Below, piece after piece: positions 10,446 through 21,435 of a stretch of 64,000 bases of DNA. The DNA lies in contig CM060115.1 in assembly GCA_030522415.1 (NCBI GenBank), positions 11,596,491 to 11,660,490 of the forward strand, in the 5' to 3' direction. The stretch is from Channallabes apus. Its lineage: Eukaryota; Chordata; Actinopteri; Siluriformes; Clariidae. The notes under the pieces were generated by a model. That model did no database searches, was not told where the DNA came from, and saw only the letters and a program-made list of their open reading frames with translations. Each line of letters begins with the position of its first letter. The stretch's first letter is position 1. The translations under genes were made by a program, and so were the position numbers.

Positions 10446-12520
10446 GTGAAGCAACAGGTAGCATTGCTATCTCACATCACAGGGATCATGAGTTCCATTC
10501 TGAGTTCAGGTTCCTGTCTGTTTTTTTATGCTCTCTCGACATCTGTTTAGGTTCCTGCAGATTCTCTGGCTTATTCGCTCAGTGTTCCCAGAACCGACTC
10601 GGAAAAGTGGAGATAAATGAAAATCTGTGATGCTTTGGGGAAACTTGATCTTGATATCATTGTGGCTGAATTCCGTAATATACAACAAGCGCTTAAATCA
10701 AGGTTTTATTGTAAACACATCTGTTTTAGCTTAGAAATGTTTGATCCCACATCACAAAGTCAGACTTTTTTAAGAGGGCTCATCATGGATAGTTGTTTTG
10801 AATTCTGACCATGTCGGAGTTGTCCATACTGTAGCTAGGAGGAATCCATCCAACAAACCCTGAAGGAAGGGATGCCATTACCTCCTCTCTCGTCAATCAG
10901 AGTGACAATCAATTGTGAAAGATGGAAGAAAGCACTCAGCTTCAACTACAATCGAGTGCTTGCCCACCAAGGATGTTGTGTTGACGTTAATTTGGCAGAC
11001 AAATTAATGTTGCAGACATTAGCACAATGTTGGTATTAGGTTAGAATTACCTCATTGAAATGATGTCGGAACAATGAACAAAGATGTCGGATAGCCTTGA
11101 ACAAGTGATCCAAATTGTTCACTTCAAAAGCTTCGCACTGGATCAAGTGGGGGACAAGCTGTTGTCCATGGCAATGAGTTCCACAACCACCATATTACTG
11201 TAGAGTGATTTGGGTGCGAGGATGCAAAATTACCAATTTCTGATACTAAAAAAATATTTTTTTTGTGTGCATAAAAACAAGTAAAATCTTTAGAAAGCAC
11301 ATGTAAATGAAGTAGAATATGAGATAAATAGACATTAAAGCTCACTTAACCTTGGCACCGGCTGCTTTAAAATCAAAGCTGAAAGTGGCTCCATTTTCTT
11401 CTTGCTACCATCCATGCTAACATCCTCAAGACCCATGCTGCTATGTCTTCACTAAATCTTACAGAAAATGCAAAAAGAAAAACCATAAAAAAAATCCGTG
11501 TACCCACTCTGCTTGGCTTTCTATTGACGCAAACAAGTTTTGAACGTATGCTGGCATTCAGTTCGGCCCGGTTCGGTCACTCGTACTGTATGTCGATAAT
11601 GCTTCATGCATTGAGCCAAATTTCAGTTCTTAAAGTGAAAATTCTGAAGGCGTGGCATTCGTATGCCGGTGTACAGTACCTTACATTAAACGTACATTAA
11701 ACGTTTCCCCAACTTTATTTCATCAAAGTCATTCTATGTTGAACGTTGTTACAACTATATTACAACGCTTACGCAACCCTTCATGGTTGGTAGCTGATCG
11801 AGAGTTGGTGTGTACTGAGTGAAAATTTGCAAACGGACACAGGAGAGATTAAAAATAGAAATCATGTTGATGATTAAATGTCATGTCGTTTAAATATGTA
11901 ATTAATTGGCAAGTGTAAAAAGTGGGCTGGATGCCAGATAGACAAAGTCTGTGAAGACATGGATCATAGTCTAGTTAATCGTCCCTAGTTGCTTAACACT
12001 GCAGATCTTTTAACTATTGGGTTTTGAAACCACTGTAAAGGATTTCAGTGCCCAAAGATACTGAACGCCCCTCAGGTTTTTATCATTCGACATGTAAGGG
12101 AATCCATTGTTTGAATACTATTCTTTGTCAAAAAAATAAAATAATAATAATAAAATTCATTAATTAATTAAAAAAATTAATATAATAACACTGTGTTGTT
12201 TGCTTGGCTGAAATGTTAAGTTGGTTATTGTTGTTAAAAAGGCATTTGTTCATTTCTTGTAATAGAAATTGCCTCGTTGTGGTTTTGGAACGGAAAAAAA
12301 AAATTGCCCAATGCATGATGACTTGGCACGTAATGTGGTGGCAGAAAAGCAAATATGAATTCTGAATAGCTTTTCAGACAAACATAGAGCGCAAAAAAAA
12401 TTCATTGAAGTAACAGATTGTGTTCTTCAAGGACAAGGCCAGTCTACCTGCTGAATCATCAAGATAAACAGAAAGAATTCAACTTTTTAAAGTCTGTGAT
12501 GAAAGACCATATATATTGCT
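10446..12520. other. unique sequence, no gene recognised
   Basis: Only chance frames are seen. Short A/T-rich runs lie at 12130-12180. TACTGTA or TACAGTA occurs four times. Confidence 0.55.
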
Positions 12521-12576
12521 TAGATAGATAGATAGATAGATAGATAGATACAGTAGATAGATAGATAGATAGATAC
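12521..12576. repeat. (GATA)n microsatellite interrupted by CAGTA
   Basis: GATA units run in phase to 12550, then CAGTA is inserted, then GATA units resume in phase. Confidence 0.95.
12549..12555. other. putative excision scar TACAGTA inside a microsatellite
   Basis: The flanking tetranucleotide phase is perfect if CAGTA is removed. The array supplies its own control: a TA became TA-CAG-TA. Confidence 0.75.
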
Positions 12577-12758
12577 ATGGATAGATACTGTGCATACAAT
12601 ATTATGCATTTCTCCACACGTTAAAAGAGCATCATACTTAAATTTACATGTTAATCCGACCTGGTTCTGGCCATCTGGAAACGCAGTAGATTTTGCCCAA
12701 AGCTGCTTGCAGATCTCAAAACAAACTCTGCTTGACATTAAATTCAACACAGGCTTAA

Positions 12759-12995
12759 GAACAGCCACAGCGTCTGGTGTACATGGCCAGAGGACGCTGC
12801 CAAGAGACCATCAGTCACATCAATGCAGATCTGAAACGCTGCTCTCGCCTTTCCCATCATCATCAGAGATTCTCTAGCACTGGCGATGAACGATTCTTAC
12901 CTGTGAATGGTGATGCACGAGCTTCCGAGCCATCATTCAGAACCACAATCATATTTAACATGGAGAGAGAGACTGAAAGGCTGTCGAGAACATGA
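12759..12995 (+). CDS. open stretch, possible terminal exon, unidentified
   Basis: After a TAA at 12756-12758 the frame is open for 78 codons to TGA. It passes a candidate 3' splice AG (CAGCCACAG near 12770) and contains ATG at 12783. The protein is hydrophilic, rich in Arg, Ser and His, with no domain I recognise, no signal peptide and no membrane segment. Its composition is more gene-like than the flanks. No start context, upstream exon or homologue can be shown, and a chance frame of this length is not rare. Confidence 0.15.
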   Translation, partial: EQPQRLVYMARGRCQETISHINADLKRCSRLSHHHQRFSSTGDERFLPVNGDARASEPSFRTTIIFNMERETERLSRT

Positions 12996-13713
12996 GTGAT
13001 TACTGTGATACTGTTCGACAAAGACGGAAGAAATTATTGTCAGTCATTAAAACAGATCTGGGCCCGGTTTCTCGAAAGCTTCTTATCGCTAAGTAGTTCT
13101 TAAGTTGTACCTTAACCTCTCTCTTAACTTTATGGCGCATTTCCCGAAACGTTCTTACGTTAAGTATCTCTTAGCTAAGTCAGACGTTCTTAAGGTTGGT
13201 CTGGACCAACCTTAACTCATACTTAGCGTAGTTTCAGCTCAAGACGCTAGTGGCCGCCCCTGAGCAGCAGTCTTTATAAATCAGCGGTGTATGTAAACAC
13301 ATTATGGCACGTTATCAAAGTCGTATTAATGATGGAATATACTGTAGACCTGTTTAAGAATTTTATTTTATTTGATATCAGAACTAATAGAGTGACTTTT
13401 AATTAGCCTATTTCATAATGTGACTAATGCATTAAAATTGCCAATCACAATTAATATTAAACAGGTGGCGAACAATTAGGCAGCGATACAGCGTGGTGTT
13501 GTGTTAAACTGAAGACGGCGCGGTCCGTGGAGCCGTGTGAGTCATGTACATTTTTCCTTTAGACAAAACTTCAGCCCTTTTCATATTTTCCCCGTGGTCG
13601 TTATTTTAAAAATATTTAAATGAAAGTTTTGCCTTCCAAGGCAACAGATTATGGAGCTTCTTGAGCTGCTCAGACCTGCGCGTGCCAGACCAACACGTCG
13701 TACTTACTGTACT

Positions 13714-13725
13714 TACTGTACTGTA
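13714..13725. other. compound scar TACTGTACTGTA
   Basis: Two overlapping TACTGTA units, with a third TACTGTA at 13705-13711. Confidence 0.45.
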
Positions 13726-13927
13726 CACTCCCCGTCCCGATGTCCAGCTGCTCGCTGCTTTCTGTTTAAAATATGTTTCATTGATCATTAGCCATTATCC
13801 ATAACTTTATGGGTTTTTCTTTTGACACGTTTTATTTTTATGAAATTTGATTTCGTTAAATGAGAGAATAACCTTGGGAGTTTCAAACCCCGCATCCATT
13901 CATGTTTCTGTGTGATTGTAATGTTTA

Positions 13928-13983
13928 ATACCCCTACAGTATTCACTTATGCGGTTTGACTCGCTGTGAGATGCGGTGTGTTA
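13928..13983. repeat. partial Harbinger-like MITE end
   Basis: TACCCCTA, then a CAGTA insertion, then TTCACTTATGCGG. It matches the left end of the MITEs at 13984 and 19927, and is cut off where the full MITE begins. Confidence 0.6.
13935..13941. other. putative excision scar TACAGTA in a MITE end
   Basis: The related end at 19927 reads CCCCTATTTCACC; here it reads CCCCTACAGTATTCAC. The difference is CAGTA after TA plus loss of one T. Confidence 0.6.
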
Positions 13984-14497
13984 TACCCCTATCTCACCTG
14001 CGCGGGCTCGCGCTGTGGCTGTAGGCTTGATCATGATTGACCCCGAGTTTTTGCGCTGTGATTCCGTTTCCATCTTTCCGCGTGAAAAATTCAACGTTTA
14101 GTTTTTTGCTGGTCCTCGCGGAAGCTTGCAGACTTTGCAGAACTTCGCGGAACGTTAAAGGGACGTCGTGGGCAATCGCGGCAGCTCACGGAGATGAGTC
14201 AGGCCACACAGGTGAGAGAGGGGTATTAGGCACCACACAGGTGAGAGAGGGGTATTAGGCACCACACAGGTGAGAGAGGGGTATTAGGCACCACACAGGT
14301 GGGAGAGGGGTATTAGGCACCATGATCCGCCTCGAGTGGCCCGAGCCCGACGGTCCACGAAAATCTGCAAGGTCCGCAAGCTTCCACATGTTAAACATGT
14401 TTTTTTGCGTGGTAAGATGGAAACGTAATAACAGCACCAAGACTCGCGCCGAATCATAATGAACTGCACTTACGGCCCCGCGTGTGAGATAGAGGTA
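13984..14497. mobile_element. Harbinger-like MITE, 514 bp, TTA duplication
   Basis: Ends TACCCCTATCTCACC and GTGTGAGATAGAGGTA are inverted and flanked by TTA at 13981-13983 and 14498-14500. The inverted similarity extends over about 100 bp (GTTTCCATCTT is shared by both arms). A 3-bp TWA duplication is the signature of PIF/Harbinger elements. The centre holds a tandem array. The same family recurs at 19927-20073. Confidence 0.82.
14201..14325. repeat. 29-bp tandem repeat, about four units
   Basis: Units at exact 29-bp spacing, each containing AGGTGAGAGAGGGGTATTA (one has GGGAGAGG). That core is nearly the outer end of the host MITE (GTGAGATAGAGGTATTA including the target TTA), so the array looks built from copies of the element's own terminus. 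Confidence 0.85.
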
Positions 14498-15054
14498 TTA
14501 AACCTCCACTCTGTCATCTCATCGTATTCATTCCATAAGTGCGCTATACAACCCCAACAACTGACACTTTACATTGTTTCTGAAGCTGGTGAAGAGTGTT
14601 ATCAGCTGTTTGTCCATCAACTATGATTGGATACCCGGTTCGTTTCACGGCCACATGTTACTTGAAAATATTAGCGATATTAATTAATTAATTAATGAAT
14701 ATTAATTTATATATTTATCTATTATGGCATGTTATTGTTAAGTTAACCCATGTCGAAATAAACTCTATTAAAAGAATTTACTGCAATGTTTAATTTGCAT
14801 AGAAAGTGCCGTCTTTCTTAACACTGTCATGCAAAAGGAGTGAAAAATTGTTTCCTGAGCCACCGATGTCCGCTAATTCAGGACCTTCACTGTAGACAGC
14901 GCTGCATAACGTCGGACGTAAGAGGCAGTAACTTAAGAAGACTCCTAAGAGACAGTTCGAGAAATACTCTTAGAAAAGTTATCACTTAACGTAAGATATA
15001 TCTTAAGAGTCTACTTAGCGCGCGAATAGTGTGCGTTATCGAGAAACCGGGCCC

Positions 15055-15744
15055 TGATTGGTTTATGCCTTTATGGCATGGGAATAACCTAAGCAGCAAA
15101 GTCTCAATGTGAACACGCTGTCCACATTTCCAAGTGATTCATTTAATTATTTAGATATCTGTAAGAGAATTTCAGGTAATCATTTGGAAGCAATGGAGGA
15201 GCAGTGGTACATTCTAACATACTTACAGGTATCATATTGTTAAATTACTCCAGTACAAGATGATGGAGGAAGGAAAGGACACAGTGGTATTTTGTTTAAA
15301 AAAAATTTTTTTTACATTTTTTTATGGATTTTGATTTTAATATTAATGCAGTACCTAAGAGTAAAGAATATATATAAAACTAGTGTTAGTACTGTATGTA
15401 TCACTGATGGTTAAGGAGTTTGTAGAAATAGTTAAAAGCTTAAAGGTAAAAAATAATATGATGATATTTAATGTAATCAGTGATATTATTATTATTATTT
15501 CAGGTTGAAGCCCATGTACATGTCTGTCTGTCTGTCTGTCTTTCTGTACAGCAGAACTCTCTGTCTAACTTATCACATTCTATAAGGTTGAGCATCTTAT
15601 ACCTTGTTTACACTAAATTGTACTTGTTTCATCATCAGACAAATACACTCCCTGTTCGGTAATCGGAGGGTGAATCACAGATGAGAAACGAAAAAAGTTG
15701 ATCGGATAAAGATTTTTTAAGCTTTTCTAATTAATATCTATTGG
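15055..15744. other. unique sequence, no gene recognised
   Basis: A short (GTCT)n run lies near 15520-15545. No coding signal. Confidence 0.55.
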
Positions 15745-15985
15745 TGCAGGTGTTTGTTTACATTGAGACAGTAGCGCATTAGTAGTTTATTGTAAAGTAG
15801 ATTATTAAATCTACCAACTTAACTGTTCATACTGTAACATCACTTTTACTCGACATTTTGATTTCCCTTATGGTGCAGGTTAAACTTCAGACAGATACTG
15901 TATCTACTGTATGTCCAGCAGAAGATTAAGATTTGACACTTGCACAGTATACTGTCAAAACTTGCAGTTTATAATCTGACAGATT
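15745..15985 (+). repeat. old dispersed repeat, copy 2
   Basis: Aligns with 1-200. It carries three TACTGTA heptamers, and copy 1 shows plain TA at the first of them. Confidence 0.7.
15830..15836. other. putative excision scar TACTGTA between repeat copies
   Basis: Copy 1 reads GTTCATA-ATATCGCTTTT (TA at 77-78). Copy 2 reads GTTCATA-CTGTA-ACATCACTTTT. The 5-bp difference is clean and both flanks align. Confidence 0.75.
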
Positions 15986-16317
15986 CTACTCAAAATTTGT
16001 ATTTCATTGGTGGTGCAAGTTTACCTAACTACTAACTAATCAAAGTTTAATTTAATTTTAGTCCAGCCAGTTTTGTGGGAAATTCTGCCTGGACAGACAT
16101 ACAGACAGATTTTTTTTCTGAGACTGGTTTCAGGTCCTCCAATCTATCAAACGTTAAGATATCATTGAAAAAGTTACGTCTTACCAACGTACAGTACAGA
16201 CAAAACCTTTCCATTGTTTATATATATATCATACCTTGACTGTAAAACATCTTAAAGACAATTGAATACAACACCTATGGTGGTGGTGAAGGGGGGTGGT
16301 CAGGGGACAGGATAAGG

Positions 16318-16480
16318 GATCGGCGGGTATGGTGGATCAGGGGTTAGCACTGTCACTCACACCTCCATGGTTGGGGGTTCTAGGCTTGCATCCAGTGGAG
16401 TTTGTATGTTCTCCCCATGTTTGCTCGGTTTCCTCCCTGCCCTGATCTCCCAGGACTCCCTATAACCCTACATATGAAAA
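16318..16480 (+). repeat. truncated tRNA-headed SINE
   Basis: Head TTAGCACTGTCACTCACACCTCC, degenerate box B (GGGGGTTCTAGGC), then GGAGTTTGTATGTTCTCCCC. It lacks the distal half. Old copy. Confidence 0.65.
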
Positions 16481-16624
16481 GAACCAAAAACCTTGTCATA
16501 GGTACCAATACCTTGAACAAAAGCGCTGTTCGCAAAATAATTCAAAAACTGGAACTGATAGATGGACAAATGCAGTTAATCCAAATGTTAATTACTTACA
16601 GTATAGCCATTTTTTAAAGCATTA

Positions 16625-16766
16625 CCCATAAGAAATTTTACTATGGTATGTACTATGGTAAACTATAGTACTGTACATAACATAATATACCATAGTATTA
16701 CATGGTACTTTAGACATTACCATGGAAGGCCCTATAGAACATTATAGAGTACCAGGGTGGGGACTG
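16625..16766. repeat. TACCATGGTA-rich palindromic repeat, left part
   Basis: Dense in TATGGTA, ACCATAGTA and TACCATGG words. The same word pattern resumes at 20357-20530 after removal of the two elements between, so these are two halves of one older repeat. Confidence 0.6.
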
Positions 16767-16800
16767 GTAGTGCGAGAGATGGAAAAGGTACAAGATTGAT

Positions 16801-19608
16801 GTGTTAGGACTGAGTGAGACAAGGTGGCTGCAGGTAGGACAATTGAGACTTGCATCAGGAGAGCAGTTACTGTACTCTGGGAATACGGAGGATGGTGCCC
16901 CACACATTGAAGGCATGGCCCTGTTGCTGGCATCGGAAGCACAGCGAGCACTCATTGGCTGGGAACCTGTCAACTCCTGCATCATAACAGCACAGTTCAC
17001 CACCAAGAAGAAAAACATCAAACTGAACATCATTCAATGCTACGCCCCCACAAATGATGCTGAGGAAGAGAAAAAGGATGAGTTTTACCAGCAGTTCCAG
17101 TCAGTCATTGATAAGGGAAGAAACAAAGACATGACAATACTAATGGGCAAATTTAATTCCAAGATTGGATAAGACAATACAGGATATGAGGACATCATGG
17201 GCACTCATGGACTTGGAGAAAAGCGAGAATGAGAATGGAGAGCGGCTTGCAGACATTTGAGCATTGAACCAGCTGGTGATAGGGGGGAGCATCTTCCCTC
17301 ACAAGCGCATCGACAAGGCTACTGTACATGGAGATCCCCGGACCATGTTACAGAGAATCAGATTGGATATATCTGCATCAGTCTGCAATTCAGAAGATCG
17401 TGGCAGGATGTGCGAGTGATGAGGGGAGCAGACATTTCTTCTGACCACAATCTTTTGGTAACCTCAGTGAGACTTCGACTAAATACCTCCAGTAATATGC
17501 AGACAAAATACAATGTTGGACTACTTAAATGTAGAGACACACAGGAGGCCTTCAAAATTAGTTTGAACAACAGGTTTCAGCCTGATGGATGATCTTGAGG
17601 CATACATTGAGATACAATGGGAGTCCAGCAAGAAACTCTGGCTAGACACCTGAGAGGAGGTACTTGGGAAAAAGAAATAGCAATATAAAGAGTGGATATC
17701 TGCTGATACCAACCAGAAACTAGAACTGAGGAAAGAGAAGAAAGCTACCCTGAATATGAGCCGAACTTGGTCAGAAAATCTAAAAGCACAGGAAGAGTAT
17801 ACAGTGGTGGACAGAGAGGTGAAGAACAGCATCAAGAAAGACAAACGGGACTATGTTGATGATCTGGCCAGGCATGCAGAGGATGCTGCAGGACAGGGAA
17901 ACTTGAAAGAACTGTACCATATAACCAGGAGGCTTGCCGGCAGGTTTCAGCAGGCAGACAAGTCTGTCAGGGACAAAAATGGCAACCTACTGACAACAAC
18001 TGAGGAGCAACTTAAGCGATGGCAGAACATTTCAGTGAACTTTTAAACCGCCCTGCCCTAGAAGAACCACCAGACATTCCACCATCAGAGACAGTGCTTC
18101 CCATCAACTAGGACAAGCCATAGAAAGGGGAGATAAGAATGGCTATTAAAGCACTGAGGAAGGGAAAAGCGGCCGGTCCGTGTAAGATTCCAGCAGAGGC
18201 CATTAAAGCTGACATGGAAAGTACTGTCAACATTCTTCACAGCCTCTTCAGTAAGATCTGGGAGAAAGAAGAGGCACCAGCCATATGGAAATAAGGAAAT
18301 ATCATCAAGCTACATAAGAAAGGTGATCTCAGTGTCTGCAGCAACTATCAGGGGATTATGCTCCTTTCAGTACCAGGCAAGGTTCTAAACAGAGTCATCC
18401 TGGAGAGGATGAAGGAAGCAGTCAACCCTAAGCTCCAAGAACAGGTCATGCGCTGATCAAATTGCCAGTCTACGTATCATTGTGGAGCAGTCACTGGAGT
18501 GGACCTCTCCACTCTATATCAACTTCATAGATTATGAGAAGGCATTTGACAGTGTGGATAGAGAGACTCTGTGGAAACTGCTGAGACATTATGGAGTTCC
18601 TCAAAAAATTATTGAAATGATCCAATGCACGTACAATAATGAGTTGCCGAATTATTCATGCTGGGCAGATGTCGGACAGTTTTCAGGTGAAGACAGGAGT
18701 GCGTCAAGGATGTCTACTCTCACCATTCCTCTTCCTGTTGGCCATTGACTGGATTATAAAGTCCACCATGACAGGCAGAAAAAATGGGATCCAGTGGACA
18801 CCCTGGACTCAGCTGGACGACCTTGACTTCGCTGATGATCTTGCGCTCCTGTCACACAACCAAAGCCAAATGCAGGACAAGACCACACGTCTTGAGACCA
18901 TATCTGCGCAAACAGGACTCAAGATCAGTAAGGTGAAAACAGAACTGAGAAAGATAAACTCCTCTACCAACATTCCTACCACTGTTGGGGGAGATCCCAT
19001 CAAGGAGGTAGACACCTTTGTATACCTTGGAAGTGTGATTGATCATCTGGGAGTCACCGACCGAGACTGCTAGAATTGGGAAGGCGAGAGGAGCCTTTGT
19101 CATGTTGAAGAACATCTGGACTTCTAAGGAGGTCACTATGAAGATAAAGCTCCGCATTTTCAACTCAAATGTAAAATCGGTTCTGCTTTATGCTTGCGAG
19201 ACTTGGTGGACAACAAAAACTATGCTGGGGAAAATCCAGACATTTTTGAACACCTGTCTGAGGCGCATATTTAAGATTCGCTGGCCTGATACAGTCAGAA
19301 ATGAAGACCTGTGGCAAAGAGCGGGACAGGAACCAGTGGCCAAGAAGATTCTGCTTAAGGGCATACAATTTGGGTCTGGATAAGGGCATACACTCAGGAA
19401 GGAATCATCCAGCACTACACGCCAGGCCCTGACCTGGGACCCACAGGGGAAGAGAAAACGTGGTAGACCTAGAAACAGCTGGAGGCGAGACACTGAAACA
19501 GAACCGAGACAGTATGGGATCACCTGGAGTGAAGCAGTAAAAGAAGCCCAGAACCGAGTTCGCTGGCAGAGGGTCGCCTATGGCCTATGCTCATCTGTGG
19601 GCTAAGGG
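16801..19608 (+). pseudogene. LINE endonuclease-reverse transcriptase, decayed
   Basis: Parts in order: endonuclease (LSETRW near 16807, CYAPTND near 17039, GKFNSKIG near 17143 where families have GDFN, SSDHNLL near 17440), a coiled linker (17756-18046), then reverse transcriptase (LLSVPGKVL near 18361, FIDYEKAFDSV near 18526, GVRQGCLLSPFLF near 18700, FADDLALL near 18826, FVYLGSVI near 19017). The C-terminal part holds LLYACETWW near 19186 and a basic GKRKRGRPRNSWRR near 19447, and ends at TAA near 19608. There are at least five frame breaks or stops. One break, at 17320-17326, is exactly a CTGTA insertion. The enzyme would nick target DNA and copy its RNA into the nick; this copy cannot. 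Confidence 0.92.
17320..17326. other. putative excision scar TACTGTA breaking a LINE frame
   Basis: The upstream frame reads PHKRIDKA and the downstream frame WRSPDHVTENQ. The two meet only if the five bases CTGTA are removed, leaving GCTACATGG. The reading frame is an internal control independent of other copies. Confidence 0.8.
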
Positions 19609-19683
19609 CTTACTACTACTACTAGGGTGGGGACTGTTGAACATGTACAACAGTATCTTTATACAGTACCTGTTCCTTAGTAC

Positions 19684-20348
19684 TAGTGTTGGGGGACGTT
19701 ACCTTTTAAAGTAACGAATTATATTACAAAATGACTGTCTTTAAAAAGTATTCAGTTACATTATAGCGTTAGTTTCTGATAAAAGTAGCTAGTTTGAGTA
19801 CTTTTCCATTGCAGAATATGAAAACTCCTTTGTGATTCCTCATGCATGTTGTTTTAGTCAAGACCTTTATAATTATTCTACCATCAGCACTCAGTGAAGT
19901 TTGGCCCATAATCTGTTAACTACTAATACCCCTATTTCACCTACGCGGTTTCGTGCGGTGGCCGTAAGTAGGGTTCATCATGATTCACCGCAAGTTTAGG
20001 CGCTGTGATTAGGTTTCCATCTTTCTGCGCGTCGGTCCTCACATAATCAAACTGCATAGGTGAGATAGGGGTATAACAGCAGGAATAACAGATGGGGGGG
20101 CAGGTTATCAGGGATAATTATCAGGTTATCAGGATCTTGTAGGACGACTTTCACACAGACACATACACACACACTAACGGATTGGGAATGACTGCTGTCT
20201 GGCTCACGGATTACATAAATTGTCTGAATAACTAAATAAAAATTAAAAAAAAGAACTAAATAACTGAGTACTTAAATGGCAAACTTAACGCGTTAGATTA
20301 CTCGTTACATCAAAAAAGTTAAAAAGTACTTTGTAACACGTTACACTG
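19684..20348. mobile_element. hAT-like non-autonomous element, 665 bp, 8-bp duplication
   Basis: CTTAGTAC at 19676-19683 is repeated exactly at 20349-20356. The element starts TAGTGTTGGGGG and ends ACACTG, so the ends are YAGTGT type as in hAT elements; the inner flanks are rich in GTAACG/CGTTAC words. An 8-bp duplication is the hAT hallmark. There is no transposase. A smaller MITE is nested at 19927-20073. Confidence 0.87.
19927..20073. mobile_element. Harbinger-like MITE, 147 bp, TAA duplication
   Basis: TACCCCTATTTCACCTACGC at the left and GGTGAGATAGGGGTA at the right, flanked by TAA at 19924-19926 and 20074-20076. Same family as 13984-14497. Inserted into the hAT-like element, so it is the youngest layer of the nest. 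Confidence 0.85.
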
Positions 20349-20356
20349 CTTAGTAC

Positions 20357-20530
20357 CGTACTACAATAAATAGTGAACACCATGTACCATACTATAGTAC
20401 ATGTACCATTGTGGTAAAGTACTGTATGTACCATGGTAGAATGATGAACTACGACAGTACTGTATATCAGCAAATTAGTACTATGGTACTGTGAAAAATA
20501 TACACCATGGTTAAAGTTCTCATGGCTAAT
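20357..20530. repeat. TACCATGGTA-rich palindromic repeat, right part
   Basis: Continuation of 16625-16766: GTACCATACTATAGTACATG, ATGTACCATGGTA and TACTATGGTACTG words. It could form hairpins. Two TACTGTA lie inside. Confidence 0.6.
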
Positions 20531-21079
20531 TTTGCATTTCAATTTTCTTTTAAAATTCCATATGTCATTGCTTAGACGTCTGTTATTAACCTGACATGAT
20601 GCATTGGCTCACTGCGCATCGTTCATATCGATTAAAAGCATGCATTTGAGCAGCTTGAGATCCATACTGTTCAGTGAAGGAAAGCCAGCACTGAGAAACA
20701 CTGATTTAAACAAAATGCTTTCCATTTTAACCTTGGAGCTTCTGAGAAACTCTTTCAAGGCTGAGAGGGGCAGTAAATTCTCTCCAAGTGTCAGCGGTTT
20801 CACATTGCTTACCGCAGGGACATAGGAATAAATTCTCCCCCAGTTTTCAGAGCGGAGATTACTCCTTCCTCTCCGTGGCCTTCGTCCACGCCATTCCAGC
20901 TCGAGGCGTTCGACCTAAGAGAGGGCTGGGCGGACTGAATTTACGCATCAAAAGAGGGAGGAATGTTTTCAGATAAGATGATTTATCACTTACTTGTAGC
21001 ATAAGATGGAGAATAATTATAACCTGCTCCTAATGAGCATTTATGAAGAACCATGACAAGAATTATAAGCCATTATATA
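20531..21079. other. unique sequence, no gene recognised
   Basis: 20680-20970 is less AT-rich and open on both strands for about 60 codons, without splice or homology support. Possibly conserved non-coding DNA. Confidence 0.4.
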
Positions 21080-21423
21080 CTACACTAACCAGCTGCTTTA
21101 TTAGGACGCCTTCTCATTTCTGAAATTTTCATCACAATTGGACAGTTAAGGATTGGAAAAAGCAGTGAAGCATCAGATTCCTGTTCTTCGCTGACACGAG
21201 TGAAACCCTGCGGCTTGGTTTTTTTTTCCATCTGCCTCAAAGTTTTCCATCTGCCTCAAACTGTGGTTCAATGAGTGACTATGGTAGCCTTTCCGCCAGT
21301 TCCAAGCAATATGAACATTCTGAACATCTTTCCTTGTATCTGCACTATTGCACACATTAAACTGCTGCTGCATGATTGGCTGATCCAAACAGGAACAAGC
21401 AGGTGTACAGGTGTTCCTTTTAA
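21080..21423. mobile_element. decayed MITE of the CTTTATTAGGA/CAGGTGTACAGGTGTTCC type
   Basis: The left part CAGCTGCTTTATTAGGAC and the right part GCATGATTGGCTGATCC then GCAGGTGTACAGGTGTTCC match a widespread teleost non-autonomous element as I remember it. Both termini are eroded and no duplication is visible. Partial ends of similar type occur near 32330 and 54122. Confidence 0.45.
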
Positions 21424-21435
21424 AATCGATGTAGA

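Larger units (their letters stand above)
13060..15054. mobile_element. 2-kb non-autonomous element with GGGCCCGGTTTCTCGA inverted ends
   Basis: The left end GGGCCCGGTTTCTCGA (13060) and the right end TCGAGAAACCGGGCCC (to 15054) are exact inverted repeats. Beyond them both sides carry long imperfectly inverted tracts built from CTTAAG, CTTACGTTAAG and CTAAGTAG words (roughly 13060-13210 and 14920-15054). No transposase frame is present. A separate MITE is nested at 13984-14497. I cannot define a target duplication, so the superfamily stays open. Confidence 0.8.
16767..19623 (+). mobile_element. 5'-truncated LINE with 13-bp target duplication
   Basis: AGGGTGGGGACTG at 16754-16766 is repeated exactly at 19624-19636. 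Between them lie an AP-endonuclease region, a reverse transcriptase and a C-terminal region, ending in a (TAC)n-like tail at 19609-19623. The 5' UTR is absent. The clade is uncertain: the endonuclease looks RTE-like while the C-terminus resembles families common in cnidarians and molluscs. Confidence 0.92.

Noticed and set aside
14201..14325. CRISPR-like array
   Set aside because: Units are contiguous 29-bp tandem repeats without spacers, inside a eukaryotic MITE.
16869..16875. TACTGTA in the LINE endonuclease as an excision scar
   Set aside because: The frame is continuous through it (EQLLYSG), so nothing was inserted; it is native codons.
20788..20976. 62-codon frame as an exon
   Set aside because: Both strands are open, no splice-site or domain support.
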